Positions 19,372 through 27,340 of a stretch of DNA of 64,000 bases are shown one piece after another (position 1 is the stretch's first letter; every line of letters starts with the position of its first letter). Source of the stretch: an uncultured Collinsella sp. (lineage in GTDB: Bacteria; Actinomycetota; Coriobacteriia; Coriobacteriales; Coriobacteriaceae). The notes under the pieces were generated by a model. The model did not search any database. It saw nothing but the letters and a program-made list of their open reading frames with translations, and was not told the origin of the DNA. The translations under genes were made by a program, and so were the position numbers. The stretch is from the NCBI GenBank assembly GCA_934667065.1, contig CAKULD010000001.1:1-64000 (forward strand), read 5' to 3'.

Positions 19372-20328
19372 GTGAACAACTTTCTACGTTTGATTGGAAG
19401 GCGTCTCGTGGCGCTGCCGATCATGGCATTGGGCGTCACCGTCCTGGTGTTCTTCCTGATGTCGTTCTCCAAGACCGACCCCGCCTACACGGCGTTGGGT
19501 GACGGTGCCTCGCCCGAGGCGGTTGCCGAGTACCATGAGAAGTATGGTCTGGACGACCCCTGGCCCGTGCGCTATGTGCGCTACATGGGCGACCTGATCC
19601 ATGGTGACATGGGCACTTATGGCGCTGCCCGCAACTCTGTTGCCAAGCGCATTTCCACGGCCCTGCCCGTTACGATGCAGCTGACCTTTATCGGTCTTGC
19701 CATCGGCGCGGTCGTCTCGTTTTTGCTCGGCGTCATCGCGGCGCTGTATCGCGATAAATGGCCGGACCAAGTGATCCGCGTCTTTTCCATCGCCGGCCTG
19801 GCAACCCCGTCGTTCTGGCTTGCCGTTCTGTTGATTCTGCTGTTCTCTTCCTATCTTAAGGTGCTCCCGGCATCGGGCGCCCTGCCTCACTTCACCACCA
19901 ACCCGGCTGGCTACATGGCTCGTATGATCATGCCCGCCATCGCCCTGGCATTCCCGCTGACGGGCCAGATGACTCGTATCGTGCGTACCGCCATGGTCGA
20001 GGAGCTCGACAAGGACTACGTCCGCATGGCCCGCGGCGCCGGTGTTCCCGAGAAGGTCGTCGTCGGCATCAACGTTTTGCGCAACGCGCTGATCACCCCG
20101 GTCACCACCCTCGGTCTTAAGATCGGTTACCTCATGGGCGGCGCCGTCGTCATCGAGGTTATCTTCAACCTCCCCGGCATGGGTACTGCGATTCTGCAGG
20201 GCGTTCAGGGCAACGAGGCGAACCTGGTTCAGGGCGTCGTTATCGTCGTTGCTCTTGCCTTCATCATCATCAACATCGTGGTTGACATGCTCTACCTGCT
20301 CATCAACCCGCGCATCAGGACGGTGTAG
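19372..20328 (+). CDS. ABC importer permease, DppB type
   Basis: First membrane subunit of the importer. It has about six transmembrane segments, the N-terminal RRLVALPIMALGVTVLVFF segment of this family, and the cytoplasmic coupling loop around DYVRMARGAGVPEKVV (EAA motif). The start is GTG at 19372, after AAAGGGGAGAG; the earlier in-frame codon at 19339 lacks a site. This gives 318 aa. It is followed after 3 nt by the fused permease-ATPase. Confidence 0.88.
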   Translation: MNNFLRLIGRRLVALPIMALGVTVLVFFLMSFSKTDPAYTALGDGASPEAVAEYHEKYGLDDPWPVRYVRYMGDLIHGDMGTYGAARNSVAKRISTALPVTMQLTFIGLAIGAVVSFLLGVIAALYRDKWPDQVIRVFSIAGLATPSFWLAVLLILLFSSYLKVLPASGALPHFTTNPAGYMARMIMPAIALAFPLTGQMTRIVRTAMVEELDKDYVRMARGAGVPEKVVVGINVLRNALITPVTTLGLKIGYLMGGAVVIEVIFNLPGMGTAILQGVQGNEANLVQGVVIVVALAFIIINIVVDMLYLLINPRIRTV

Positions 20329-20331
20329 ATT

Positions 20332-22347
20332 ATGGTAAAGATTCGAGAGAAGCAAACCGAGCAGCTCGAGAAAGCTGCCTCCAAGGGGCTCAAGCTCGGT
20401 GGCTGGAAGAAGATGACACTGTCTTCTAAGATCGCCGCCGTCGTGCTGGTGCTGGTCGCTCTGACCGCAATCCTCGCTCCGGTGCTCGCCCCCTATAGCC
20501 CGGTCGAGATTTTCACCGCTCGCCAGGCTCCCGGCAACGGATTTATCTTCGGTACCGACGATAAGGGCCGCGACATTCTGTCGCGCATGCTCTACGGTGG
20601 CCGTTACTCGCTGATCATCGGCTTTGGCGCTACCGCCATGGCTCTGGTCTGCGGTTCGGTCGTGGGCGCTCTTGCGGCAGTTTCGCGCAAGGCCGTCTCC
20701 GAGACGATCATGCGTATCCTGGACATCATCATGTCCATCCCGGGCATCGCCCTCGCCGCCGTGTTCGTCTCCATTCTGGGCAACTCCGTGCCGTCGATCA
20801 TCTTCGCCATCGGCTTTATGTACACCCCGCAGATCGCCCGTATCGTGCGCGCCAACATCGTGTCCGAGTACGGCGAGGACTATGTTCGCGCGGTCATCGT
20901 TTCCGGCGCCAAGGCTCCGTGGATTTTGATCAAGCATGTCCTGCGTAACTGCATCGCCCCGATCATGGTCTTCACCGTCACCCTGGTCGCCGACGCCATC
21001 ATCTTCGAGGCTTCGCTGACCTTCATCGGCGCTGGCATCCAGGAGCCCACCGCTACCTGGGGTAACATCCTCGCCGACGCCCGCGGCGGCGTCCTTGCCG
21101 GCCGTTGGTGGCAGGCGCTGTTCCCGGGCCTGGCCATCATGATCACCTGCCTGGCGCTCAACATCCTCTCCGAGGGCATTACCGACGCCATGGCCGCTGC
21201 TCCCTCCGCCGCCCTGGATCCGACCGATTCCTCCAAGCGCCGTGAGGCCGACCTGCTGGTTTCCGACCCCGTTCGCGCCTACAAGGAGCAGGCTCAGTCC
21301 CTGTCCGCTCGCCTTGGCGCCCTGCGCGATGTCGAGCTCAAGCGCAACGACCGCCATGTGCCCGATGAGTCCGTTGAGCCGATCCTTTCGGTCCGCGATT
21401 TCTGCATCCAGTTTGAGCACCACGGTGACATCAACGTCGTCGACCATGTCAACTTTGATGTCCGTCCCGGCCAGACCATGGGCCTGGTGGGCGAGTCCGG
21501 CTGCGGTAAGTCCATCACTACGCTGGCCATCATGGGCCTGACCGACGAGGACGAGCACCTTTCCGGTGAGGTCCTGTGGGAGGGTCGCGACCTGCTCAAG
21601 ATGAACAAGAAGGAGTGGTTCGGCCTGCGCGGTACCGATATCGCCATGGTCTATCAGGACGCACTGTCCTCGCTCAACCCCTCCATGCTCATCTCCGCCC
21701 AGATGAAACAGCTCACCAAGCGCGGCGGCACCCGTAGCGCCGAGGAGCTCCTGGAGCTCGTGGGTCTCGATCCCAAGCGTACGCTCGAGAGCTATCCGCA
21801 CGAGCTTTCCGGCGGTCAGCGCCAGCGCGTTCTGATCGCTATGGCCCTTACCCGCGACCCCAAGCTGGTCATCTGCGACGAGCCCACGACCGCTCTGGAC
21901 GTAACTGTCCAGAAGCAGGTCATCAAGCTGCTGAACGACCTTCAGGCCAAGCTCGGCTTTGCCATGATCTTCGTCTCGCACGACCTGGCGCTGGTCGCCG
22001 AGGTCGCCCACAACATCACGGTTATGTACGCCGGCCAGGTTATCGAGCAGGCGCCCACCAAGGAGCTGCTCACCAACCCGATCCACGAGTACACCCGCGG
22101 TCTTCTGGGTTCCGTCCTGTCCATCGAGAGCGGTTCGGGCCGCCTGCATCAGGTTCCCGGCGCCGTTCCGAGCCCGCGCGATTTCCCCAAGGGCGATCGC
22201 TTCGCGCCCCGCTCGAGCCATCCGCGCATCGGTCTGGACACCCGTCCGGTCTTCAAGCGCGTGCCCGGTACCGAGCACTTCTATTCCGAGCTCCCCGATG
22301 AGGTGCTCAAGGCAAATGGTTTGACCCCTCACGCGGAGGTGATGTAG
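20332..22347 (+). CDS. Fused DppC-type permease and DppD-type ATPase
   Basis: One 671-aa protein joins two usually separate importer subunits. Residues 1-290 are a DppC-like permease with the EAA-type loop DYVRAVIVSGAKAPW. A charged linker (about 291-345) follows. Residues 350-620 form an ABC ATPase with Walker A GESGCGKS (387-394), signature LSGGQRQR (492-499) and Walker B LVICDEP. A C-terminal tail has the oligopeptide-family extension, here without its usual Cys cluster. No frameshift is seen at the junction, so the fusion looks real. Its stop abuts the next ATG. Confidence 0.9.
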   Translation: MVKIREKQTEQLEKAASKGLKLGGWKKMTLSSKIAAVVLVLVALTAILAPVLAPYSPVEIFTARQAPGNGFIFGTDDKGRDILSRMLYGGRYSLIIGFGATAMALVCGSVVGALAAVSRKAVSETIMRILDIIMSIPGIALAAVFVSILGNSVPSIIFAIGFMYTPQIARIVRANIVSEYGEDYVRAVIVSGAKAPWILIKHVLRNCIAPIMVFTVTLVADAIIFEASLTFIGAGIQEPTATWGNILADARGGVLAGRWWQALFPGLAIMITCLALNILSEGITDAMAAAPSAALDPTDSSKRREADLLVSDPVRAYKEQAQSLSARLGALRDVELKRNDRHVPDESVEPILSVRDFCIQFEHHGDINVVDHVNFDVRPGQTMGLVGESGCGKSITTLAIMGLTDEDEHLSGEVLWEGRDLLKMNKKEWFGLRGTDIAMVYQDALSSLNPSMLISAQMKQLTKRGGTRSAEELLELVGLDPKRTLESYPHELSGGQRQRVLIAMALTRDPKLVICDEPTTALDVTVQKQVIKLLNDLQAKLGFAMIFVSHDLALVAEVAHNITVMYAGQVIEQAPTKELLTNPIHEYTRGLLGSVLSIESGSGRLHQVPGAVPSPRDFPKGDRFAPRSSHPRIGLDTRPVFKRVPGTEHFYSELPDEVLKANGLTPHAEVM

Positions 22348-23175
22348 ATGAGCGAGACTGCAGTCAACGGTGTCGAGCCGATCATCTTCCTCGATGATGT
22401 CCACGTCACCTTTAGGACCCGTACCGGTTCGATTCTGCACCCCAACCTGGTTCACGCCGTCCAAGGCGTGACCATTAAGCTCATGCCCGGTCAGACGATC
22501 GGCATCGTCGGCGAGTCCGGTTGCGGTAAGTCCACCACCGCCAACGTCATGTGCGGCCTGCAGGCCCCCACGAGCGGAAAGGTCTACTTTAAGGGCAAGG
22601 ACGTCACCAAGCGTACTGCCGAGGACCGCCGTCACATGGGCCGCGTCATCTCGGTTGTGTTCCAGAACCCTGCGACGGCGCTTAACCCCCGCATGGTCGT
22701 TCGCGAGCAGTTGCTCGACCCCATGCGCGTCCACAACCTGGGTACCGAGGCCGAGCAGGAGAAGCGCGTCAAGGAGCTCCTAGAGCTCACCGGCCTTCCC
22801 AGCTCTGCCGCCGAGGTTCTTCCCGGCCAGCTTTCGGGCGGTCAGCGCCAGCGCGTCGCAATTGCCCGCGCCCTGTCGTTGAACCCCGATGCCATCATCG
22901 CCGACGAGCCCACCTCGGCTCTGGACGTTTCGGTCCGCGCACAGATTCTCAACCTGCTGACCGACCTTAAGAAGGAGCTCGGCCTGGCCATGGTGTTCAT
23001 TAGCCATGACATCCAGACGGTCCGCTACATTTCTGACGACATCATCGTCATGAACGGCGGCAAGATCGTCGAACAGGGCGAGGCCAAGCAGGTCTTCCAG
23101 CACCCGCAGGATCCCTACACCAAGATGCTGCTCGGCGCTGCGCCGTCGCTGCTGCACCCCAAGCTCGGCGAGTAG
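22348..23175 (+). CDS. ABC importer ATPase, DppF type
   Basis: Second nucleotide-binding subunit, pairing with the ATPase half of the fused protein. It has Walker A GESGCGKST, signature LSGGQRQRV, Walker B AIIADEPTSALD and the H-loop ISHD. At 275 aa it lacks the C-terminal oligopeptide extension of longer DppF proteins. It starts immediately at the stop of the upstream gene (TAGATG), so translation is probably coupled. It ends the transporter part of the operon; a stem-loop follows. Confidence 0.9.
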   Translation: MSETAVNGVEPIIFLDDVHVTFRTRTGSILHPNLVHAVQGVTIKLMPGQTIGIVGESGCGKSTTANVMCGLQAPTSGKVYFKGKDVTKRTAEDRRHMGRVISVVFQNPATALNPRMVVREQLLDPMRVHNLGTEAEQEKRVKELLELTGLPSSAAEVLPGQLSGGQRQRVAIARALSLNPDAIIADEPTSALDVSVRAQILNLLTDLKKELGLAMVFISHDIQTVRYISDDIIVMNGGKIVEQGEAKQVFQHPQDPYTKMLLGAAPSLLHPKLGE

Positions 23176-23191
23176 TCGCGCTTTCCCTCCC

Positions 23192-23219
23192 GTGCGCCCG
23201 GCTCCCTTGCCGGGCGCAC
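23192..23219 (+). terminator. Intercistronic stem-loop after the transporter genes
   Basis: A perfect 10-bp stem (23192-23201 with 23210-23219) with an 8-nt loop and no T-run. It is more likely a processing or stability element than a full terminator. Confidence 0.5.
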
Positions 23220-23255
23220 CTCCGTTGCGATTTCGAAAGGTTGGGTTCACGAGCC

Positions 23256-24233
23256 ATGCCAAGTGCTCAGGAGCTACAACAGCAATTCGGTGGGTATCGA
23301 GGTGCTGCGCCCCGTCCATCGGATTTCGATCTCTTTTGGAAAGATCGCATGGCCGAGGCCGATGCCGTCGAGCTCGACTATGCGATTGAGACGGCTCCGG
23401 TTGCCGATTCCGCGACCTGTCAGTTTTTCGATCTCTGGTATACCGGCATGTGTGGTGCTCGCCTGCATGCCAAGTATCTCAAGCCGGTCTCGGACGAGCC
23501 CGTGCCGTTGGTACTTCAGTTCCACGGATATCCCGGTGCCAGCCGCAGCTGGTTTGAGCAGGCGTCGTTTGCGGGCATGGGCATGGCGCTCATTGCCCTC
23601 GATTGCCCCGGCCAAGGGGGTCCCTCCGAGGATATTGGCGGCTTTGAGGGCACGACGGTCGCCGGTCATATCGTCGCCGGTATAGACGGCGATCCCGCCA
23701 ATCTCTATTACGTCCGCCTGCACCAGGACATTCGTATCCTATGCCGTATCGTCCGTGAGCTCGAGGGCATCGATCTTGCCCGCGTGTTCGTGAACGGCGC
23801 GTCGCAGGGCGGCGGGTTGGGCATTGCGACATGCGCGCTCAACAGCGAGCTTGTCAATCGTGCTGCCATCCTCTATCCCTTCTTGTCGGACTTCCGTCTG
23901 GTTTGGGATCTGGATGCCGACGATATTGCCTACGAGGGGCTGCGCTATTGGTCGCGTTGGTTTGACGAGGACTCGACTCGTATCGAGGAAGCCTATGCCA
24001 AGCTGGCATATTTCGACTCCAAGAACTTTGCCCCCATGGTTACGTGCCCCGTGCTGTTTGGCACGGGCACGGCCGATATCGTCTGTCCGCCGGCAACGCA
24101 GTTTGCGGTGTACAACAACCTGTCCTGCGAGAAGCGCCACGAGTTCTTTGAGGGCTTTGGACACGAGGAGATTCAGGACTTTGACGATATGATCATTCCG
24201 TTTTTCTGCGAGGGAGGGGAGGCTCATGTCTAA
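23256..24233 (+). CDS. Acetyl-esterase, AXE1 (acetylxylan esterase) family
   Basis: Alpha/beta-hydrolase esterase of the AXE1/CE7 type, 325 aa, without a signal peptide, so cytosolic. The triad is visible: Ser183 in GASQGGG, Asp274 in GTGTADIVCPP and His303 in GFGHEEI; the oxyanion region is FHGYPG. Family members remove acetyl groups from sugars. Placed between a probable sialic-acid importer and nanA/nanE, it may de-acetylate O-acetylated sialic acids, which is inference. The ATG at 23256 has only a distant GAAAGG; a TTG at 23241 is an alternative. Confidence 0.82.
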   Translation: MPSAQELQQQFGGYRGAAPRPSDFDLFWKDRMAEADAVELDYAIETAPVADSATCQFFDLWYTGMCGARLHAKYLKPVSDEPVPLVLQFHGYPGASRSWFEQASFAGMGMALIALDCPGQGGPSEDIGGFEGTTVAGHIVAGIDGDPANLYYVRLHQDIRILCRIVRELEGIDLARVFVNGASQGGGLGIATCALNSELVNRAAILYPFLSDFRLVWDLDADDIAYEGLRYWSRWFDEDSTRIEEAYAKLAYFDSKNFAPMVTCPVLFGTGTADIVCPPATQFAVYNNLSCEKRHEFFEGFGHEEIQDFDDMIIPFFCEGGEAHV

Positions 24234-25077
24234 GTGCGAGAGCAATGTTGACGAGCTGATTATCCCCGGCCTTGTGGGGATTCCCGGGACGGTTTCGTCA
24301 AGGCTCGCTGAATATCGGGATTGGCACGGTGATGTTCAGGCAGGTGCTTCTGATTTGGAGGCATGTGCTTTGGATCTTGAGATTCAAGGCCTGACCATTA
24401 CGGCGATCGATTTCGCAAATCCGTATGCCCGCTATTCCGAGGTTTCCTTTGAGCTCGGTAACGATGTGGTCCACGCTCGCTTGATCGAGCCCGTCGGCCG
24501 TGTCCGGGTATCCGAACTCGTGCCGCTGTGCCTGATGTTCCATGACATCGACCGGCCCGTACGCGGATGGCATCACATGACGAGATTTGCCGCCATGGGG
24601 TATGCCGTCCTCGCATTGGACGACGATGTGATTGGGGTCGACGACCTGGAACAGGGAATTGCCTCGCCTGCCTTTACCGAGCGCGTCCGTTGGGGCCGCG
24701 CGATAGCGAAAGTCGCGCGTGACCTTGACGGTATTGACCCCGATCGCATTTTTGCGTGGGGCGAGGGCCTGGGCGGCGGCGTCGCACTGGCGGTTTCCGC
24801 TCTGGACGGGCGGGGGCTCGCTTGCACGGCAGTTGCCAATCCGTTCCCTAGCGGCCTTGAGGCACTGTCGGCTCGGGTGCGCGGCTCGGTGCTCATGGGC
24901 ACATCGCTCATGGATACCGTAAGTGACCCCAAGGGGCAGTTTGCCGTATTCAACGGTCTTGAGTGTGACCGGAGGCATATCATCTATGCCAAATACACTC
25001 ATGAGCGTATCAATGCGTTCGAAAACGAAGTCATCGACTTCTTGAACCAAACGTTCTACCCGTGTTCTTTGGCCTAG
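24226..25077 (+). CDS. AXE1-like protein that has lost its catalytic serine
   Basis: Sister of the preceding esterase (283 aa), overlapping it by 8 nt. The C-terminal halves align well: the Asp and His positions are kept (Asp230 in LMDTVSDP, His259 in YTHERI), and QFAVFNGLECDRRH matches QFAVYNNLSCEKRH. The nucleophile motif reads GEGLGGG, so Gly181 stands where the partner has Ser183. Without Ser it should not hydrolyse esters by the usual route. It may be a structural partner of the first esterase, or bind sugar without cleaving it. Confidence 0.72.
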   Translation: MSKCESNVDELIIPGLVGIPGTVSSRLAEYRDWHGDVQAGASDLEACALDLEIQGLTITAIDFANPYARYSEVSFELGNDVVHARLIEPVGRVRVSELVPLCLMFHDIDRPVRGWHHMTRFAAMGYAVLALDDDVIGVDDLEQGIASPAFTERVRWGRAIAKVARDLDGIDPDRIFAWGEGLGGGVALAVSALDGRGLACTAVANPFPSGLEALSARVRGSVLMGTSLMDTVSDPKGQFAVFNGLECDRRHIIYAKYTHERINAFENEVIDFLNQTFYPCSLA

Positions 25078-25145
25078 ACGGCCTGAACACTGCCAACAAG
25101 AGTGGGCGGCATGGGGCCGCCCGCCAGACAGCTAAGGAGATTCTT

Positions 25146-26066
25146 GTGGCAACTCAGAAATTCACCGGCGTTATTCCTCCCGTCGTCGTTCCCGATACCG
25201 AAGACCACCAGCTCGATGTTGCCTCCTTTGAGCGCAGCATTAACCGCATGATCGATGCCGGCGTCGATGGCCTGTTCTTCTTGGGTTCCTCGGGCGAGGT
25301 CGTCTTCTCCACCGACGAGCGCCGTCGTCAGATCATCTCCGAGGCCGTCCGTATCGTCGACCACCGCGTGCCCGTTATGGTCGGCATCATCGATACCGAG
25401 ACCGAGCGCATGATCGAGCACGGCAAGGTCGCTCAGGAGCTGGGCGCCGACGCTCTCGTCGCCACCTGCCCGTTCTATGCCCTGCAGGGTATGGCCGAGG
25501 TCGAGGAGCACTTCCGCATCCTGCATGAGGAGCTCGACCTGCCCATCTTCGCCTACGACATTCCCGTGTGCGTTCACACCAAGCTTCCCTGGAAGCTCCT
25601 GGCAAAGCTCGGCGCCGAGGGCGTCCTGGCTGGCGTTAAGGACTCCTCGGGTGACGACGTCTCGTTCCGCTACCTCGTTCAGGAGAACGAGAAGAACGGC
25701 CACCCGATGAGCATCCTCACCGGTCACGAGGTCGTCGTCGACGGTGCTTACCTCGGTGGCGCTGACGGCTCCGTCCCTGGCCTTGCCAATGTTGAGCCCG
25801 AGGGCTACGTGCGCCAGTGGAAGGCCGCTCAGGCCGGCGACTGGGCTACCGTCAAGGCCGAGCAGGATCGTCTGAACGAGATTTCCCACATCTGGGATGT
25901 CACCTCGGGTGTTCAGGGCTATGCCGGCGGCGTCGGCGCCTTCAAGACCGCTATGAACCTCATGGGCATCTTCGACAGCCCGACCATGCCGCGCCCGGTG
26001 AAGGCTATGACCGGCGAGAACGTCGAGGCGATTAAGAAGGTCCTCCAGGACAACGGTCTCCTGTAG
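25146..26066 (+). CDS. nanA: N-acetylneuraminate lyase-like DHDPS-family aldolase
   Basis: Class I aldolase of the DapA/NanA family, 306 aa. It carries GSSGE in place of GSTGE (48-52), Tyr137 in YDIP and the Schiff-base Lys165 in AGVKDSSGD. With NanE and a ROK kinase next door, cleavage of sialic acid to ManNAc and pyruvate is the best guess; dihydrodipicolinate synthase is less likely because of the operon. The start is GTG at 25146, after TAAGGAGA; the longer ORF lacks a site. A small hairpin lies upstream at 25103-25121. Confidence 0.78.
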   Translation: MATQKFTGVIPPVVVPDTEDHQLDVASFERSINRMIDAGVDGLFFLGSSGEVVFSTDERRRQIISEAVRIVDHRVPVMVGIIDTETERMIEHGKVAQELGADALVATCPFYALQGMAEVEEHFRILHEELDLPIFAYDIPVCVHTKLPWKLLAKLGAEGVLAGVKDSSGDDVSFRYLVQENEKNGHPMSILTGHEVVVDGAYLGGADGSVPGLANVEPEGYVRQWKAAQAGDWATVKAEQDRLNEISHIWDVTSGVQGYAGGVGAFKTAMNLMGIFDSPTMPRPVKAMTGENVEAIKKVLQDNGLL

Positions 26067-26069
26067 CGC

Positions 26070-26165
26070 TTTCCCAGGCACCCGACCTCGCCGTTCAACC
26101 GTGTGGCCATGACCCATTAGGTCAACGCCCGACCGCTTTCACCCTAATCTCGGGCGCCTGGGAAA
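26070..26165 (-). repeat. Structured element, family 2, copy G (antisense to the operon)
   Basis: Arms 26070-26085 and 26150-26165 pair over 16 positions; the one imperfect pair is a G-U wobble only when read on the minus strand. Read there, the internal loop begins GTGAAAGCGG and ends ACGGTTGAACGG, matching copies E (27217-27316) and F (46061-46156). A short apical hairpin (TGACC / GGGTCA) lies between. It fills most of the nanA-nanK gap but points against the operon. Confidence 0.65.
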
Positions 26166-26235
26166 CCTTTACCATCCGGCGGATTTTATTCCGACCGCAT
26201 TTCCTGTAGTTGTTTTGTCTCCTGAGGAGAGCGAC

Positions 26236-27201
26236 ATGGAGAACAAGTACGTTTGCTCCGTCGATATCGGCGGCACCAAGATTGCGACTGCCATTATGGA
26301 GTACCCGGCCGATGGCAGCGTGCCCCATCCCGTCTTTGAGGCCGAGGTTCCCACCGAGGCCCAGGAGGGTGGCGAGGCAGTCTTCCAGCGCATCGAGGCG
26401 TCTATCAAGGCCGCCCTTGAGGCGAATCCCGATGTCGAGGTCCTTGGTGTTGGCATCGGCGCCGCCGGTGTCGTCGACCCCAAGACGGGCGCCATCGCCT
26501 ATGCCAACGAGATCATGCCCGGCTGGTCCGGTGTTCAGTTGGGGCCGCGCCTGCGCGAGGACCTGGGGCTTCCCGTTGCCGTGGTGGGCGATGTGCAGGC
26601 CCATGCCCTGGGCGAGGCCCATTGGGGTGTCGGTAAGGGCAAGTTCTCCGTGCTGTGCCTGGGCATCGGCACGGGCATCGGTGGCGCGTATGTCGAGAAC
26701 GGTCGCGTGATGCAAGGCTTCCATGGCGCCGCCGGCCACATGGGTCACATCGAGTGCTCGGCCGCTGCTGGCATTCCCTGCGCTTGCGGTCGTTCCGGCC
26801 ATCTTGAGTCGGTGGCTTCGGGTACCTCGATTGGCCGCATGTACGATGAGCGTTTCGGTCGAGTCGACCCCAGCCGTCCTTCGGTCGGCCGCGATGTGAA
26901 CGACCTGTGCCGTGCTGGCGACGCAAAGGCGACCGAGGTCATCCATGACGCCGGCTTTGCGCTGGGTGCCAGCTTGGGCTCGCTTGCCAACATCCTGGAC
27001 CCCGAAGTCATCGTACTTTCGGGCGGTGTGATTCACCAGGGTCCCGATTGGCGCTCGCAGACGTGGAAGGATTCGGTGCACGAGGGCTATGCCAGCCAGG
27101 CGCTCGACCCGCTTCAGGACACGCCGATCCTCATCGGCTCTCTGGAGGGGGACGCCCCGCTCATCGGCGCGGCCGAGCACCTGCTTGCCTCGTTAAAGTA
27201 A
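26236..27201 (+). CDS. nanK: ROK-family kinase, probably N-acetylmannosamine kinase
   Basis: Sugar kinase of the ROK family, 321 aa, with the N-terminal phosphate loop DIGGTK and a second ATP-binding motif GIGTGIGG. The operon places it as NanK, phosphorylating ManNAc for NanE; glucokinase is the alternative. The ROK zinc site reads GHIEC...CACGRSGHLE: the last ligand, normally Cys in CxCGxxGCxE, is His here, which could still bind zinc. The ATG at 26236 follows CTGAGGAGAG. Structured elements flank the gene on both sides. Confidence 0.8.
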   Translation: MENKYVCSVDIGGTKIATAIMEYPADGSVPHPVFEAEVPTEAQEGGEAVFQRIEASIKAALEANPDVEVLGVGIGAAGVVDPKTGAIAYANEIMPGWSGVQLGPRLREDLGLPVAVVGDVQAHALGEAHWGVGKGKFSVLCLGIGTGIGGAYVENGRVMQGFHGAAGHMGHIECSAAAGIPCACGRSGHLESVASGTSIGRMYDERFGRVDPSRPSVGRDVNDLCRAGDAKATEVIHDAGFALGASLGSLANILDPEVIVLSGGVIHQGPDWRSQTWKDSVHEGYASQALDPLQDTPILIGSLEGDAPLIGAAEHLLASLK

Positions 27202-27216
27202 TTTATCTACAAAGTG

Positions 27217-27316
27217 AGCCTTCTGAGGTGCCGCAGATTGACGTGAAAGAGGAGCGACGCGTACTTCGGTACGCGAGCGACGGTTTGAACGTCAAGGTGC
27301 GGTGCCTCAGGAGGCT
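27217..27316 (+). repeat. Structured element, family 2, copy E
   Basis: A 100-nt stem-loop fills the gap between the ROK kinase gene and nanE. About 26 pairs close the outer stem, with three G-U wobbles on the plus strand and a tandem purine mismatch (GA against GG). The internal loop holds GTGAAAGAGG on the left and GACGGTTTGAACG on the right. A 7-bp apical hairpin is capped by TTCG (27258-27275). Copies G and F share the loop motifs but not the outer stem sequence. Type and function are unknown. Confidence 0.75.
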
Positions 27317-27340
27317 GTTCTGAGAAAGGTTGAGTTGAAC

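Noticed and set aside
19384..22734. 1116-aa open frame on the minus strand, and similar long antisense frames under uvrB, murJ, gapA, gpmI and nrdD
   Set aside because: They are mirror images of strongly codon-biased genes on the plus strand, with low-complexity His/Gly/Asp-rich translations and no recognisable domain or ribosome site.
25146..26066. Annotation as dihydrodipicolinate synthase (dapA)
   Set aside because: The fold is shared, but the operon with NanE, a ROK kinase and an importer fits sialic-acid lyase better; no lysine genes are near.
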